The notes under the pieces: model-generated
Database searches by the model: none
Told to the model about the DNA's origin: nothing
Seen by the model: the letters and a program-made list of their open reading frames with translations, nothing else
Shown: piece by piece, positions 1 to 10,059 of the stretch
How positions within the stretch are numbered: the first letter of the stretch is position 1
Layout of the letters: every line of letters starts with the position of its first letter
Source: Chamaelirium japonicum
Taxonomy: Eukaryota > Streptophyta > Magnoliopsida > Liliales > Melanthiaceae
Direction of reading: 5' to 3'
Assembly (NCBI GenBank): GCA_947650365.1
Contig: OX393550.1
Coordinates: 48,559,955-48,623,954, forward strand
Length of the DNA: 64,000 bases
Translations under genes and position numbers: made by a program

Positions 1-1118
1 TGTAGTTTTGTGTATAGAAACCGGACATACCACTGTACAGATTTTATCCACACGTGACTAAACAGTGGAATTCAATAGAATTTGGATGCATAAACACAAA
101 GTATTGTAACAATGGATACTCTTTGCATCATATTGTTGCTATTTGCGATAGTTAAATCACTGTAGCAATTTTTTTAAGAATATTGTTGGCTTTTTGCTAC
201 AGTGAAATCACTGTAGCAAATGTTTACAACATATTGATACTCTTTGAACCGCAGATTGTTACTCTTTATGGGGTGGTTTGTTGCTATTTCTGCTACAATG
301 AAATCACTGTAGCATTTTTTTTTAAAAAAAAAATCCAACCTGATTTTTTTTTGCTAAAGTGATTTCACTGTAGCAAGAGTAATAGTGCCTGAAAAGAGTT
401 TCAATTTCTATAGTGCTTTGTGTATGTAAATCCAGATTCTACATACTTTTACTGTACAGTCACGTGTAGGGATAGTGTAGGGGTATTTTTGTCTTTTGAA
501 TTGTTTGAAAAGTCAAACCAGATGGTTGGAGTAACTATCTGTACTGTATTTTTGGCGTGGGACCTGATGCAATACCCGAATGATGTCTGTCCTTTACCTA
601 AAATTCATTTCCTAAAAAGGTCTTTTCACAATCCCCCAATTTATTTCCAGCAATATTTCTCATAAAGAAATTGCTACGGTGATTTTACTGTAGCACGAGT
701 AACAATCTGACCGCAAAGAATAACCATTGGTACAGTGCTGTGTGTGTGCATGCATCTGGATTCTATACACTTCCCTGTATGGTCACATGTATGGGTAAAA
801 TAGGTACAGCATGGTCTGTCCAGATTCTATGCACTTATCTACAGTCATGTGTAGGGACAAAGTATATATAGTAAAAACATTTGGTACGGAGGGAACTTAG
901 CCACAACCGAAATGTGATATGTCCTTCACCTAATATCGTACCTTCTGCAAGGACCTTACCACATTGCCCTTTTTTTTAACCAGAGGAATTAACGATATTC
1001 AAATTGAGATGATTGAAGAATTAAAATTGCACTCCTCTTAATTCAATGTTCGCAAGGAATAAGGATAGCGAAGTCATTCTGTTCACTGACAGATAATTAA
1101 TGTGCGGTATTCTATCAG
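1..1118. repeat. SMC6 intron (3' part) filled by foldback MITE-like repeats
   Basis: No exon is visible before the acceptor at 1117-1118. The stretch carries at least five copies of a small inverted motif of the form GCTACAGTGAAATCACTGTAGC (near 150-165, 199-219, 295-315, 355-376, 671-696). Longer diverged arms surround them: the left edge (CTGTACAG, ACACGTGACT, AACACAAAGTATTG) reappears in inverted order near 413-470 and again near 740-850. I read this as one or two foldback MITEs, possibly nested, inside the last long intron of SMC6. No terminal duplication was found. Confidence 0.5.
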
Positions 1119-1550
1119 GCGGGGAGCGGTCTTTCTCCACCCTTTGCTTTGCGTTAGCTCTTCACGAGATGACCGAAGCACCGTTCCGAGCCATGGATGA
1201 GTTTGATGTCTTCATGGTGAGTGGTCGATGAGATTCCTTGTGTTATACTCCGGAGATGGTATCATACCATCGTAACATCTTGATTCAATTCTCAGGACGC
1301 TGTTAGCCGGAAGATCAGCTTAGATACTCTGGTGGATTTTGCAGTGGCGCAGGGGTCGCAGTGGATATTCATCACCCCACATGATATCAGGTAAGGCCTT
1401 GTTCGTTTCTCACGATTTTCTCGATCCATGGGTTTCGGCTGCTGAACTCATTGCTGTGTTGCCTGCAACTCCGGGTCATGTTGGAATGCTAGCATGGTGA
1501 AGCCTGCAGATAGGGTAAAGAAGCAGCAAATGGCGGCGCCTCGTGCTTGA
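1119..1550 (+). CDS. SMC6: SMC6, last three coding exons (5' part off the window)
   Basis: SMC6 is an ATPase subunit of the nuclear SMC5/6 complex, used in DNA repair and recombination. Three exons join in frame: 1119-1216, 1296-1390 and 1493-1550, each with AG acceptor and GT donor and phases that match. Exon 1 reads [18 protein letters not shown] (ABC signature, first residues in the upstream exon) and then [11 protein letters not shown] (Walker B). Exon 2 reads [20 protein letters not shown] and then [11 protein letters not shown], the H-loop region. Exon 3 gives [18 protein letters not shown] and stops at TGA 1548-1550. This is the normal C-terminal lobe of the SMC ATPase head, with no internal stop. 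The correct splice sites and conserved residues argue for a live gene rather than a retrocopy. The coiled coils, hinge and N-terminal head must lie left of the window. Confidence 0.93.
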
Positions 1551-2026
1551 TCACCCGATGACACTCATATTGTTTTTATTTATTTTTTGGTGGGGGAGGG
1601 GGAGGAAAAATGGGATTCTTTGAGCTCAGATGCTCAGTTTGGATCCCCAACTTAGAGGGCGCAACGGGAGAGGCTCAAGACTCTTAACCATGAGGACACT
1701 TTGTATCATAACTACTTCTGATGTTGTAGATTGTATCATAAATTAAAGTTTTGTAAATTAGCTCTCTCTAGCAAGTGGAAATTTCCGAGTGGGTCAGTGT
1801 GCATTCCTAGTGGGATTAGTTTGATCCCGAAGTGGGTCCACTGCTCAAAAGGTTTCAGGCGCCGACCTAAAAATAAACAACATATGATTGGCCAAATGGG
1901 CATTATGGTTAAATTGAGGCGTCATAGGGGAGACAGAAGTAGCCATAAAAGGGTTGATCGTTTCTCCTGTGGTTGAGGGTACTCAAGCCGCGTCATTGTT
2001 GTCACAAGTTCTTTGGAGTTCTCTAG
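1551..2026. other. SMC6 3' UTR and intergenic spacer
   Basis: Downstream of the SMC6 stop. No further exon is visible. The first 150-300 bases are presumably 3' UTR; I cannot place the poly(A) site. Confidence 0.4.
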
Positions 2027-2676
2027 GGGGTGTTTGGTTCGGTTGTTTGTTTATAAGTAGAGCTATTTCTATAAGAATTTATTAAAAAGTTATGCTGAAA
2101 AAAGCTCTTATAATAAGTAAAGTCGTTTGGTAATTTTGTTTAGATAAGTTCTTAAAATAAAAAGTGTGTTTGGTTAACCTCTCCTTTATAGCGCTTATTT
2201 TGGGGTAATATTGTCATAATTTCGAGGCGCACGTCTCGCTGCAAATCGTGAGAGGCGGAGAAGATCTGCGAAGGGGGCGGACTGCGGTGGAGGTGCAGAC
2301 TGAGGGAGGACAAGGGGAGGAGGAGGTGCAGACGAGGGGGGACTGCGGATGTCTCGCTGCAGATCGCGAGGGAGAGGAGCGATATATTTTTCCTCCCGAG
2401 CAGTTACGGAGTGAATAGGTCAAAGGTAAAAACAATTTATACCCTTTGTAATTTTCTAATAAGTGGGGTTCAATAGTCCAAAAAAACGCTGAGCGAATAA
2501 GTGCAAAAAGTTCTTTTCAAAAAAGCTTAGGTCTGGTTGCTTCTGAAATAAGAGAAAAAAGAGCTTATCTTTTAAAATAAGCACTGTAAAAAAGTACTTG
2601 ACCAAATAGGCTTTTTGGATTAAAAAAAAATTATTTATCAAATAAGTACTTAAAATCAGCCGAACCAAACACCTCC
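2027..2676. mobile_element. Non-autonomous DNA transposon (MITE-like, about 650 bp)
   Basis: Terminal inverted repeats GGGGGTGTTTGGTTCGG at the left and, reversed, GGAGGTGTTTGGTTCGG at the right. TAG stands on both outer sides (2024-2026 and 2677-2679), which would be a 3-bp duplication as in PIF/Harbinger elements. A hAT start (TAGGGGTG) is the alternative, but no 8-bp duplication is seen. Subterminal blocks (AATAAGCAC, AAGTACTT) are also inverted. No transposase is encoded. Confidence 0.65.
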
Positions 2677-2679
2677 TAG

Positions 2680-3446
2680 GTGTTGTCATGATCATGTGAC
2701 AACACTCGAGTGCTTCAAAATGCCGACCTTATAAAGGGAGGAGAGCACAACAAATATATAAGAATAATGATCTCTGCTCTTATTACCTATGTGGGACTAA
2801 CCGCTCAACAAGCTCGATTACAAGTATATTAGCAAAGTACATCAAAGGCACAATAGTGGAGCGTATTGGAGGAAAAAATTCGTTGTCATTGTTAATCAGC
2901 ATAGAAGAAAATAAATTGTCGGCAGAGATTACCAACCGAATTTCCTTTCACATTGAGATTTTGGCCGACAAATCTTCCTTGGGCCTTGCAGGATCGTATT
3001 GTACCTTTTTCTTTGATTGTGCTCTAATTTTGGACTTTGTATATTATTTTAATTCTAATAAATTGGTAGGGGTTTATGCCAAACCCCCCCTCCGTACAAG
3101 AGGATTTCACAAAAAAAAAAAAAAATTAGTGCTTCCAATCTCGCTCCTAACATGAATGTAAATCTTTTATCGCGATAAAATGTCGCAGCATCAGTTGCCG
3201 CTTGATCATCTGTCCCACAAACCATAGTCGTTGGTCGGTTAGAGTGGAGTGTGATTCACCTGTCGGACAGAGGTGTAAAAAACGGTTGTGATTTATGGGG
3301 TGGATGATCATGCAGTAATCGAATCTGCAACCGATATTTAATTGCGACAGAAGATTTGCGTTCAAGTAACAAAGACTTGCATCACTGAACCTCATACATG
3401 ACCTTAGGTCCAACATGAAAGGGTGAATAATATGTACGTTGCCGGA
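2680..3446. other. Intergenic spacer between convergent SMC6 and cyclin genes
   Basis: No gene recognised. It contains short homopolymer runs (A13 at about 3112) and AT-rich sequence, and should include the 3' UTR of the minus-strand cyclin at its right end. Confidence 0.4.
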
Positions 3447-4491
3447 TCAAAGGACACGTGCCAGCTGGTTCAATTTCCTCCTCTCTCTCTCTCCTTGGCA
3501 GTTGGCACTGATCTCTCCACCACACACGAGCCTCAGGCTCCGCTCAATCTGATACCCCCCTCCAAAGCTCACCTCCCTCTCCAAATGCTTGCAATAGCTC
3601 TCGAACACACTCACACTCACATGCAGCTTGAACCCCATCAAGAAGAGGAAATCCAGCTCCAGCCTGTTCAGCTCCGCCGCCGTCAGCCCCCCCACCTTCG
3701 CGAAGTACGAGTTCTTGTAATTCCTGCTCGAATCAAAGGAATGGAAGTAGTATTAAGAACCCTTTGAGGAAGTGTTGAATCATAGAATTGGAAGCAATTT
3801 CTAAGTAAAACATGCCCAATTTTAGAATTTTTTTTGATTTCGATCCATTTTTTTCATCTTTTTGTCGCATCTATGAGGCCCTTGTTTGGATTTGATTCTA
3901 CAGCTCAGGATTCGTTTCAGTTTCTAGCAGGAATCAGATTCTAGGCAAATAATCATTTGCCTATGACTCAGATTGATTTGGACCCGAATAGATAGGACAT
4001 AGCTTGATGGTTATGGTTATGATTATGATTGATGGAGCCAAAACCAAAAAAAGTTCCAAGAATTAATGTGGGTACACTCACAAGTCTTCCACAAACTTCG
4101 AGGCGACCATGATGGTGGTGATGAGGAGCCGGTGCATGTTTGTCGATGAAATCCGGAGGCCGGGGTTGATTTGACACAACCGGTCGATGTACGCATAGGC
4201 GACGACGTAGACCGGCGGCGCGACACGGGCGTACCGGAAGATCCTCTCGAGGAAAGCCTGGATGGTCATGTTGAGCACCCGATGGCTATCGAAAGCGCAG
4301 CTCTTTGCGTCCGTCGATGCCACATTGCCGCATTCTCCGACGAGCCGACCATTCCTCGCTATGGCCCTCTCTAGGAGGGAGGCGAGGATTGAGATCACCA
4401 GCGGGGTCGTCGGCGGTTCGTCTTGGGAGGGGAAGCTATATAGATCGCACCTCAATTTGGTCGGAGAGATTGGAGATGAAGATAGAGACAT
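3447..4491 (-). CDS. CYCP: P/U-type (PHO80-like) cyclin, complete, two exons
   Basis: Regulatory subunit for a cyclin-dependent kinase; plant P-type cyclins resemble yeast PHO80. Exon 1 is 4491-4082 and exon 2 is 3723-3447, with a 358-bp intron (donor GTGAGT, acceptor GCAG). The spliced product is about 228 residues, the usual size of this family. After an N-terminal stretch (MSLSSSPISPTKLRCDLYSF) come LVISILASLLERAIARN and the cyclin box: DSHRVLNMTIQAFLERIFRY, then PPVYVVAYAYIDRLCQ, MHRLLITTIMVASKFVEDL across the splice, NYKNSYFAKVGGLTAAELNR, and LELDFLFLMGFKLHVS. I chose the ATG at 4491 because the open frame upstream of it is only a (CT)n-derived Leu-Ser repeat. A (CT)n run lies 5 bases before the ATG and a longer one 105-170 bases before it, probably in the 5' UTR and core promoter. 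The last 30 residues are the least conserved part. Confidence 0.92.
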
Positions 4492-4495
4492 GGTT

Positions 4496-4520
4496 AGAGA
4501 GAGAGAGAGAGAGAGAGAGA
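4496..4520 (-). repeat. (CT)n tract just upstream of the cyclin ATG
   Basis: On the coding strand of the cyclin gene this is a pure CT repeat ending five bases before the start codon, so it is likely in the 5' UTR. Plant core promoters and leaders often carry such pyrimidine patches; a role in expression here is inference. Confidence 0.6.
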
Positions 4521-4594
4521 AAGATGTAGGTGAGCATTGAAGGATAGAGAGGGAAATATATATATCTACAAGAAGTGGCCAGCTGCCATAGTTT

Positions 4595-4596
<2 letters not shown>

Positions 4597-4661
<65 letters not shown>
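4597..4661 (-). repeat. Long (CT)n microsatellite in the cyclin promoter/leader
   Basis: About 32 uninterrupted GA units on the plus strand, CT on the gene strand, roughly 105-170 bases upstream of the cyclin ATG. Confidence 0.8.
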
Positions 4662-4665
<4 letters not shown>

Positions 4666-4889
4666 GGAAGGCCGGGGGGAGGAGGATGTAGATAATACAA
4701 TATTGGGAAATGTACGTTTGCCGGTGGACGAACCTTCCAAACCCCTTCCGTTTCAGATCTGTCAGAACCCTTGGCCGACCGTTTCGTTGGGTGCCATTAG
4801 GGTTCTTGAGGTAATTCTTTAATGATCAAGGGGAGGCGTTGGGTGGGATCCCATCGCTGCCGATCGATCATGATGCCGCACCGACACCA

Positions 4890-5150
4890 ACGGGCTCTTG
4901 GCCTGGTGGTACTTACACTCTCCCATGTCGGAGAGGTTTCCTGTTCGACTCCTGATATATGGTTCCCGCAAGGCTGTTGTGTCTTGTTTGCGCGTGAGAA
5001 TTCTGACCGTGATGTCATGTTCACAGGATTATGTAATTAATAAATAGCAGTTGTTGTCTCCCACATTTCAACCTCCGGACCTCTTTGAGTCTTGCTCTAG
5101 TACCTTGTTCTCTCACCGCCTGGCCGGTCCAACAAAAAAATAAGAGGCCG
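4890..5150 (+). mobile_element. tRNA-derived SINE, copy 1
   Basis: The head has a tRNA-like promoter: GCCTGGTGGTACTTACACTC followed by box-B-like GTTCGACTCC. The body (TGATGTCATGTTCACAGGAT, TTAATAAATAG, GGACCTCTTTGAG, GGCCGGTCC) is shared with a second copy at about 6990-7262, and both end in an A-rich tail after CCGGTC(C/T)(A/G)ACA. Two diverged copies with A tails and pol III boxes fit a SINE family. Confidence 0.65.
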
Positions 5151-5511
5151 CACAGACATACTTGTTACCGTTATTTGGCGGTAATCGGATATGAATAAAC
5201 AGTAACTGGTTTTGGAAGCAGGAATAATATCTATCATACTAGAATTTCTTTTAGGAATAATATCTATCATATAAGAAAACTATTGGATTTTAGCTTGCAA
5301 AAGCCAATGCTCGGAATTGATCGTGCACAAAACTTTTGCAGATCATGCGCACTTCTGCTAAAGTCATGCGAATGGGTGAATCGACGGAAAAACATCGATC
5401 AAATTTTTAGGTGTCCACAGTCCAGGCTGGCAACTGTGGGTTTGAGTTACGATTTTAGTTGTTTTTTGAAAAATTAAAGTCATATGTTTCATTGACTATA
5501 AAAAGAAGATG
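5151..5511. other. Intergenic, nothing recognised
   Basis: A short direct repeat (AATAATATCTATCATA twice, 5223-5273) is the only structure seen. Confidence 0.3.
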
Positions 5512-6041
5512 TGTTGGGGATTTTAGGATAACACCAAGAAGTTTTGCAGCCGTTGTAAGAGAGATTTTGAGCGAGATCGTGAAGAAGAAGAAGAGGAAAG
5601 AAAGCAGAAGGATGGAAGATGAGAGATATAACTCCGGTCATCTCTCGGATTCTCGGGTCTTCAAGGTTTTTTATTGTGTCGGCCTCGGCATCTTTTCTGG
5701 TTGATCATCTCTTGGTAAGTCTCAATAATTTATGGTGCAATGTTGTTGTTTGTTTTTTGCTGCAGTATTGTTCTGAGATGAGGGTTGAGATACGTGTGCG
5801 GGGGTCCGACGAACGGAGACCCACCGTCAGTGATTATAATCTCTTTATAGTGTAAATCATATTTCTTTATTGCCGGAACTTCTTGTGTCTTGTATTTGAG
5901 CCTTGTGTGGTATGGTGTACATCTTTCTTCTTTGTTTCTGTTGTCTACGGTAAGCATCGACTTCGACCCCTCGGAAGATCACGCTACAGTGAAGGACTCG
6001 ACGGTCTGTCCTGAGATCGCCAGAGCCTTTGGTTCCCAACA
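5512..6041 (+). mobile_element. Solo-LTR-like fossil
   Basis: The segment begins TGTTGGGGA and ends TTCCCAACA, an LTR-style terminal inverted repeat with TG...CA ends about 530 bp apart. No internal coding region and no flanking duplication are visible, so it would be an old solo LTR or LTR piece. Confidence 0.4.
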
Positions 6042-6404
6042 AAAACCTTGCTTACTTTTCAATAATTATAGAAACATCCATCTTGTACACACATGTAGTA
6101 ATTAGCCTATTAGTTGTGGATGAATTAGCAAATATTCCTCTCATTTATAGATAGAAATAATTGTTAAAGAGTATCATATATGACCAATAATGCAAAAAAC
6201 CACACCCACGTGGCACTCCATTAAAATCCCCAAAATAGAGGACAATGGATGCGACTTTTTTTTGCGAAAGACTCCTTTGCAGTAATTACACAATGCAGGG
6301 ATGCATAGGACCATCCGATGTAGCACACGCTACATCGGATGGTTGGCCACCACTTCAATCTGCAGGTTTGCCTGCACCATAGGTAATATGTAAAACCCTT
6401 GTTA

Positions 6405-6790
6405 GAGCATCCACAGCAAACTAGCTACTCTGCTAGCTTGGCTTCTTTTAGTTAGCTAAATGGTAAAAAACGGTTACAGTGGGCTAGCTATCATGGTAGC
6501 TAAAGATACCGATCGGTATCCCACCAGCTACTTTTAGCTATCCGAGTACCGATCGACAACTGGAGCCCACGGCATGATTCATGATCTGTTGATGTCAGCA
6601 TGAGTTGGCATTGATTCTACTTATATATTTACACAAACATTGAGGGTGTTTTGGTCTTTAAGTAAAAAGTAGCTAGCTAACTGGAATAGCTAGCCCCGTG
6701 TGCATCTCTCGTTTTGGGTGGCTAGCTATTCACATTTGGCTCGGTTATACTATAGTAGCTAAAATTTTAGCTAGTTCGCTGTGGATGCTC
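6405..6790. mobile_element. Tourist-like MITE (386 bp) with TTA duplication
   Basis: Inverted ends GAGCATCCACAGCAAACTAG and, reversed, GAGCATCCACAGCGAACTAG, flanked by TTA at 6402-6404 and 6791-6793. Many GCTAGCTA and TAGCTA blocks sit inside. A 3-bp TTA duplication is the mark of PIF/Harbinger-derived Tourist elements. The ends are nearly identical, so the insertion is fairly young. Confidence 0.82.
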
Positions 6791-6984
6791 TTAGTAGGAT
6801 ATGTGGTGCATGACTGGCCTGCACTTTTGTTGGGTTACGGACCCTCTCCCGCACCTTGTCGGTGATTTATGTCGCACCTTCTTGGTGACTTATGTGACTC
6901 CTTTGTTGGTGAATGTATGCCAAACCAAAAAAACAAAAGGCTAAATGTGAACAATACTCAAGACTCCAAATGGCAACCCACAGT

Positions 6985-7262
6985 TTAAGCACTTTCAGTG
7001 ATATTGGTGGAGGTTCTTCACCCAAGTTGAGCTAGTATATCCCTGTTTGACTCCTGGTATGGACACCGTAGAGCGAACTTTTCCTCAAGGCCGTCGTTCC
7101 TTGTTTGTGCGTGCCAATCCTGGCGGCTGATGTCATGTTCACAGGATTATGAAATTAATAAATAGTAGTTGATGCCTCCCCTTGTTTTGATCTTCGGACC
7201 TCTTTGAGCCCTTGACCTACCACCCTAACCTCTGACCACCCGGCTGGTCTGACAAAAAAAAA
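6985..7262 (+). mobile_element. tRNA-derived SINE, copy 2
   Basis: Same family as the copy at 4890-5150: box-B-like GTTTGACTCC, then TGATGTCATGTTCACAGGAT, TTAATAAATAGTAG, GGACCTCTTTGAG, and an A11 tail after GGTCTGAC. It is in the same orientation as copy 1, about 2.1 kb away. Confidence 0.65.
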
Positions 7263-8004
7263 ATGTTTTATAATACACGAGTCTTTGGGGTTTGGACTTG
7301 GATGTGCTGCGCTGGTTCTTCAATGATGCATATTGATCTTTTTATTTTTTTAACTGGATTTCGTTGCCCGTGCACGAATATCGATATGCACCATTGAATG
7401 ATGACCACGGCGCATCTAAGGCTGGACCCCCCAAATACTCTGGAAAAGTACAGACTCTAGAGGAGCTGATTCCGTATTCTTACTAGCAGAATCGTGCAGG
7501 TAGGTCAGGCGAGTCGCCCATGAATGGAGTTCAGATCTCCTCCAGTCTGTCAGCTCGATCAGTGGACCCCGCGGCGTGTATCACAACCGCATGTTGGCAG
7601 TAACTCTAAAGTGAATCGTACTCTAGTCAACTGCATGTGGCTGTGATGCGTGCTGGGCCAATCGACCAGGGCCGACCAACTAGAGGAGATCTGAGCTCCC
7701 ATGATTGGGGTTGCCCTTGTAGGGTGACCTTTTGTCCTTTGTATGGGAGGGGATTCGGCAGCATTGGGTATTGTGGTTGGATATCATGAAAGGAAACCAC
7801 AAAAAACCCCAAGAAAGATGATTCCAGTTGGTGATTGTTTTGTTTGTGGCGGGGGAGAGGAGGAGGAGTTCGAAGCCACGGTTTCTTTATCTATACAACC
7901 ACGATTTTTTTTTTATTATTATTATTTTGTTGTTGTTGTTGTCGTATCAGGTGTCGCACGTGTGATGCTGTTTCTGCCGACAAAGGGTTTATTTTAATTT
8001 AGAA
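7263..8004. other. Intergenic with a diverged foldback element (about 7500-7705)
   Basis: The part at 7525-7700 folds on itself (TCAGATCTCCTC against GAGGAGATCTGA; ATCACAACCGCATG against CATGTGGCTGTGAT). A related foldback with CATCACAACCGCA and GCGGTTGTGATG is present at about 15680-15850. No gene is recognised. Confidence 0.4.
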
Positions 8005-8013
8005 ATAAAAGAT

Positions 8014-8176
8014 GAGTAATTCTATTTGTACGTACAATCGTCTATCGACAAACCAGACCCATAAAGTGGTGGCCCCACCACTTCATGGGTGTATGGTTTG
8101 TCAAGTGGCCCCACCATTTTATGGGTCTGATTTGTCAATGTGTTTGTCAATAAAGTTTGGACAAATATCATTACTC
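8014..8176. mobile_element. Small Mutator-type MITE (163 bp) with 9-bp duplication
   Basis: Inverted ends GAGTAATTCTATTTGTAC and GAGTAATGATATTTGTCC, flanked on both sides by ATAAAAGAT (8005-8013 and 8177-8185). A perfect 9-bp target duplication is typical of Mutator-like elements. The interior is a near-palindrome around GTGGTGGCCCCACCAC. Confidence 0.8.
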
Positions 8177-8289
8177 ATAAAAGATGTATACATATCTTTT
8201 TTTAAAAAAAAAAATAGACAAATTGGTGTTAGGTTCCTCTGCTATGAACATGTACAGCAAGCTCACCAACTACAGCTTAGCAAATGGTC

Positions 8290-9260
8290 GGTTGAAAGCA
8301 CGATATGGTTCACCGTCCTAAAAGGGCGAACAGCACTCTCTCTCTCTCTCTCTAATAAGTCTTGTTCCTGTGACCCATTTGCCTCACTTTCCTCTTTTCA
8401 TGTTTAGGGTTTCACTGTGGCCCTCTTCTTGGCCTCCTCGGACATTGCCTGCACAGTCTGCAGGTCTGGGGAGGCCGGGCGTCCGATCGGCTTCTCAGGA
8501 GAGCGGATCTGGTGTCCCCTCCCCCCTTGTAAATAGGGGTCTCACCCTACAGTTGTTGTTTTGTTTTTGACGATCCGACGCAGCGCCGCCCTTCCTCGTC
8601 GATTCCTCCGTTCAAGGTCCGATCAGGGATGGTGGCAACCGACGGTGGCTATGGGAGTGGTGATTTGGGCCCCCGCCCGCTTGTGGCGGACGTTCTGGTG
8701 ACGGGCTATTTCGGATACCCTCCTCAGCTCGACGTTGTGAATCCCGACGGCGCACAGCAGCGGCGGTTGACTCAAAGGTAGATCGACAGCAGGCGCTTCT
8801 TCAACCTCTTTTTGGTTGGTTGTTGGTGGGTTTTTTCTCCCCCGGGACTTGTAGTAGTGGTTTGGCCCCGTGTTTGGAGCTTTGTTTTAGGTTTTTTTTT
8901 TTTGTGATGTAATCGTGTTTATTCTGCCGGCGTGGCGGATTTGGGTTTTGCTCTGACCGGTGCGGTGGATCTTTGGGTTTCAACGCGTAGAGCGTTTCTT
9001 GTTTCATCCTCTGTGAGACGTCTTTGCCCTTTGGGGCTTGATAGATTTGGTCATGTAATTCTTCACCGGGGTGTGGTGTTTTTTTGGTTTGCGCCGGTCT
9101 ATGGTGCCTCCTAAGATCCGTTTGTGATGAAAAAAAAAAAACCCTCCCTCTCTCTCTCCATTTTGAGTAGGATGAAATGACATATATATCCTTGAAATGG
9201 ACCAATAAGAGAGGGGATGTTGTTCATCATCTTTTAAGGACGGTGAACGAAATAGTTCTC
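8290..9260. mobile_element. MITE-like arms split by a poly(A)-ended, LINE-like insertion
   Basis: GGTTCACCGTCCTAAAAG near 8310 and its inverted counterpart CTTTTAAGGACGGTGAAC near 9231-9248 look like the ends of one element. Between them, about 8360-9142 is GC-richer, has no long open frame on the plus strand, and ends in A12 (9130-9141). That resembles the 3' end or UTR of a LINE inserted into the (CT)n of the MITE. No reverse transcriptase is visible, so the LINE reading is tentative. Confidence 0.35.
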
Positions 9261-9489
9261 GCCTGATTGGTGTGTCACTTTACGCCGCATCAGCTTTGGT
9301 GAGTCCCTTATCCATGGGTGCACACATCGGACTCACCAATGAGCCTATTTTACTATTCAGCCCCCTCTTTTTCACCTAGTAACATCTAGCCCTTGGACTG
9401 TTTTACCCCTCTCAAAAATTAAATTATAATCCATATTACTTGACTTATTTAATTTAGAAAAATAGTAATAAAAGTCCCCCAAAAAAACT

Positions 9490-9655
9490 TGTCTCCAAAT
9501 GATAGTTCAGCTGGTAAGATATATGCAATCCATGGCTTTGATCTAGGGTTCGAACAAATGTTGTTATATTTTCTCTCGCTCTATAGTGACGGGCCTCCCT
9601 CTCGTCTTAGTGGCGAGTTTCGATCCTTGGTTTATCTTGTGTTTCTGTACTAACA
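9490..9655 (+). mobile_element. tRNA-headed SINE-like sequence
   Basis: ATAGTTCAGCTGGTAAGA matches a tRNA box A and GGGTTCGAACA a box B about 30 bases later. The sequence then runs into a non-tRNA body (GGCCTCCCTCTCGTC, GTTTCGATCC). It is not a functional tRNA, because no acceptor stem can be closed. Confidence 0.5.
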
Positions 9656-9674
9656 GATGATGTACTGGCCACAA

Positions 9675-10050
9675 TAAGAGCAGCTCCAACTGGGCTCTAT
9701 ATCTCCATTTTGGAGCCCAATGGAACTCCAACTGGGCTATATGGGCCTCTATTTTAGAGTCATCAGGTTTTGGGCTCCAATTTTGGAGATCCAGAGATGG
9801 GGTCACTAAAAGTACTATACATGGTAACAAGAAAGAGTGAAATAAGACAAATGTATTTAAAGAGGAGTAAGCTTGAATATGATAAAAGGGTGTAATGGGA
9901 ATATGAAATAAGTTGTCTTTATTATATAAAAATAAGGGATATTTTGAGATACACCCCAAAGTTTAGAGACTGATTTGACTTTAGTCCAACTTTTTCAAAA
10001 AAATTGTTATATGAAAGAGTCGGGCTCTAAGGAGAGTTGGGCTCTTTAAT
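9675..10050. mobile_element. MITE-like foldback, AGAGC...GCTC family
   Basis: The left end (AGAGCAGCTCCAACTGGGCT) and right end (GGGCTCTAAGGAGAGTTGGG) are diverged inverted copies. Subterminal TTTTGGAGCCCAA and TTGGGCTCCAATTTTGG are also inverted. No clear target duplication. Confidence 0.4.
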
Positions 10051-10059
10051 TCAAACCAG

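Noticed and set aside
4492-4740. N-terminal extension of the cyclin frame (83 more residues)
   Set aside because: It is almost only Leu-Ser repeat from (CT)n; family proteins start near the ATG at 4491.
9496-9570. tRNA gene
   Set aside because: Box A and box B are present but no cloverleaf or acceptor stem closes; better read as a SINE head.
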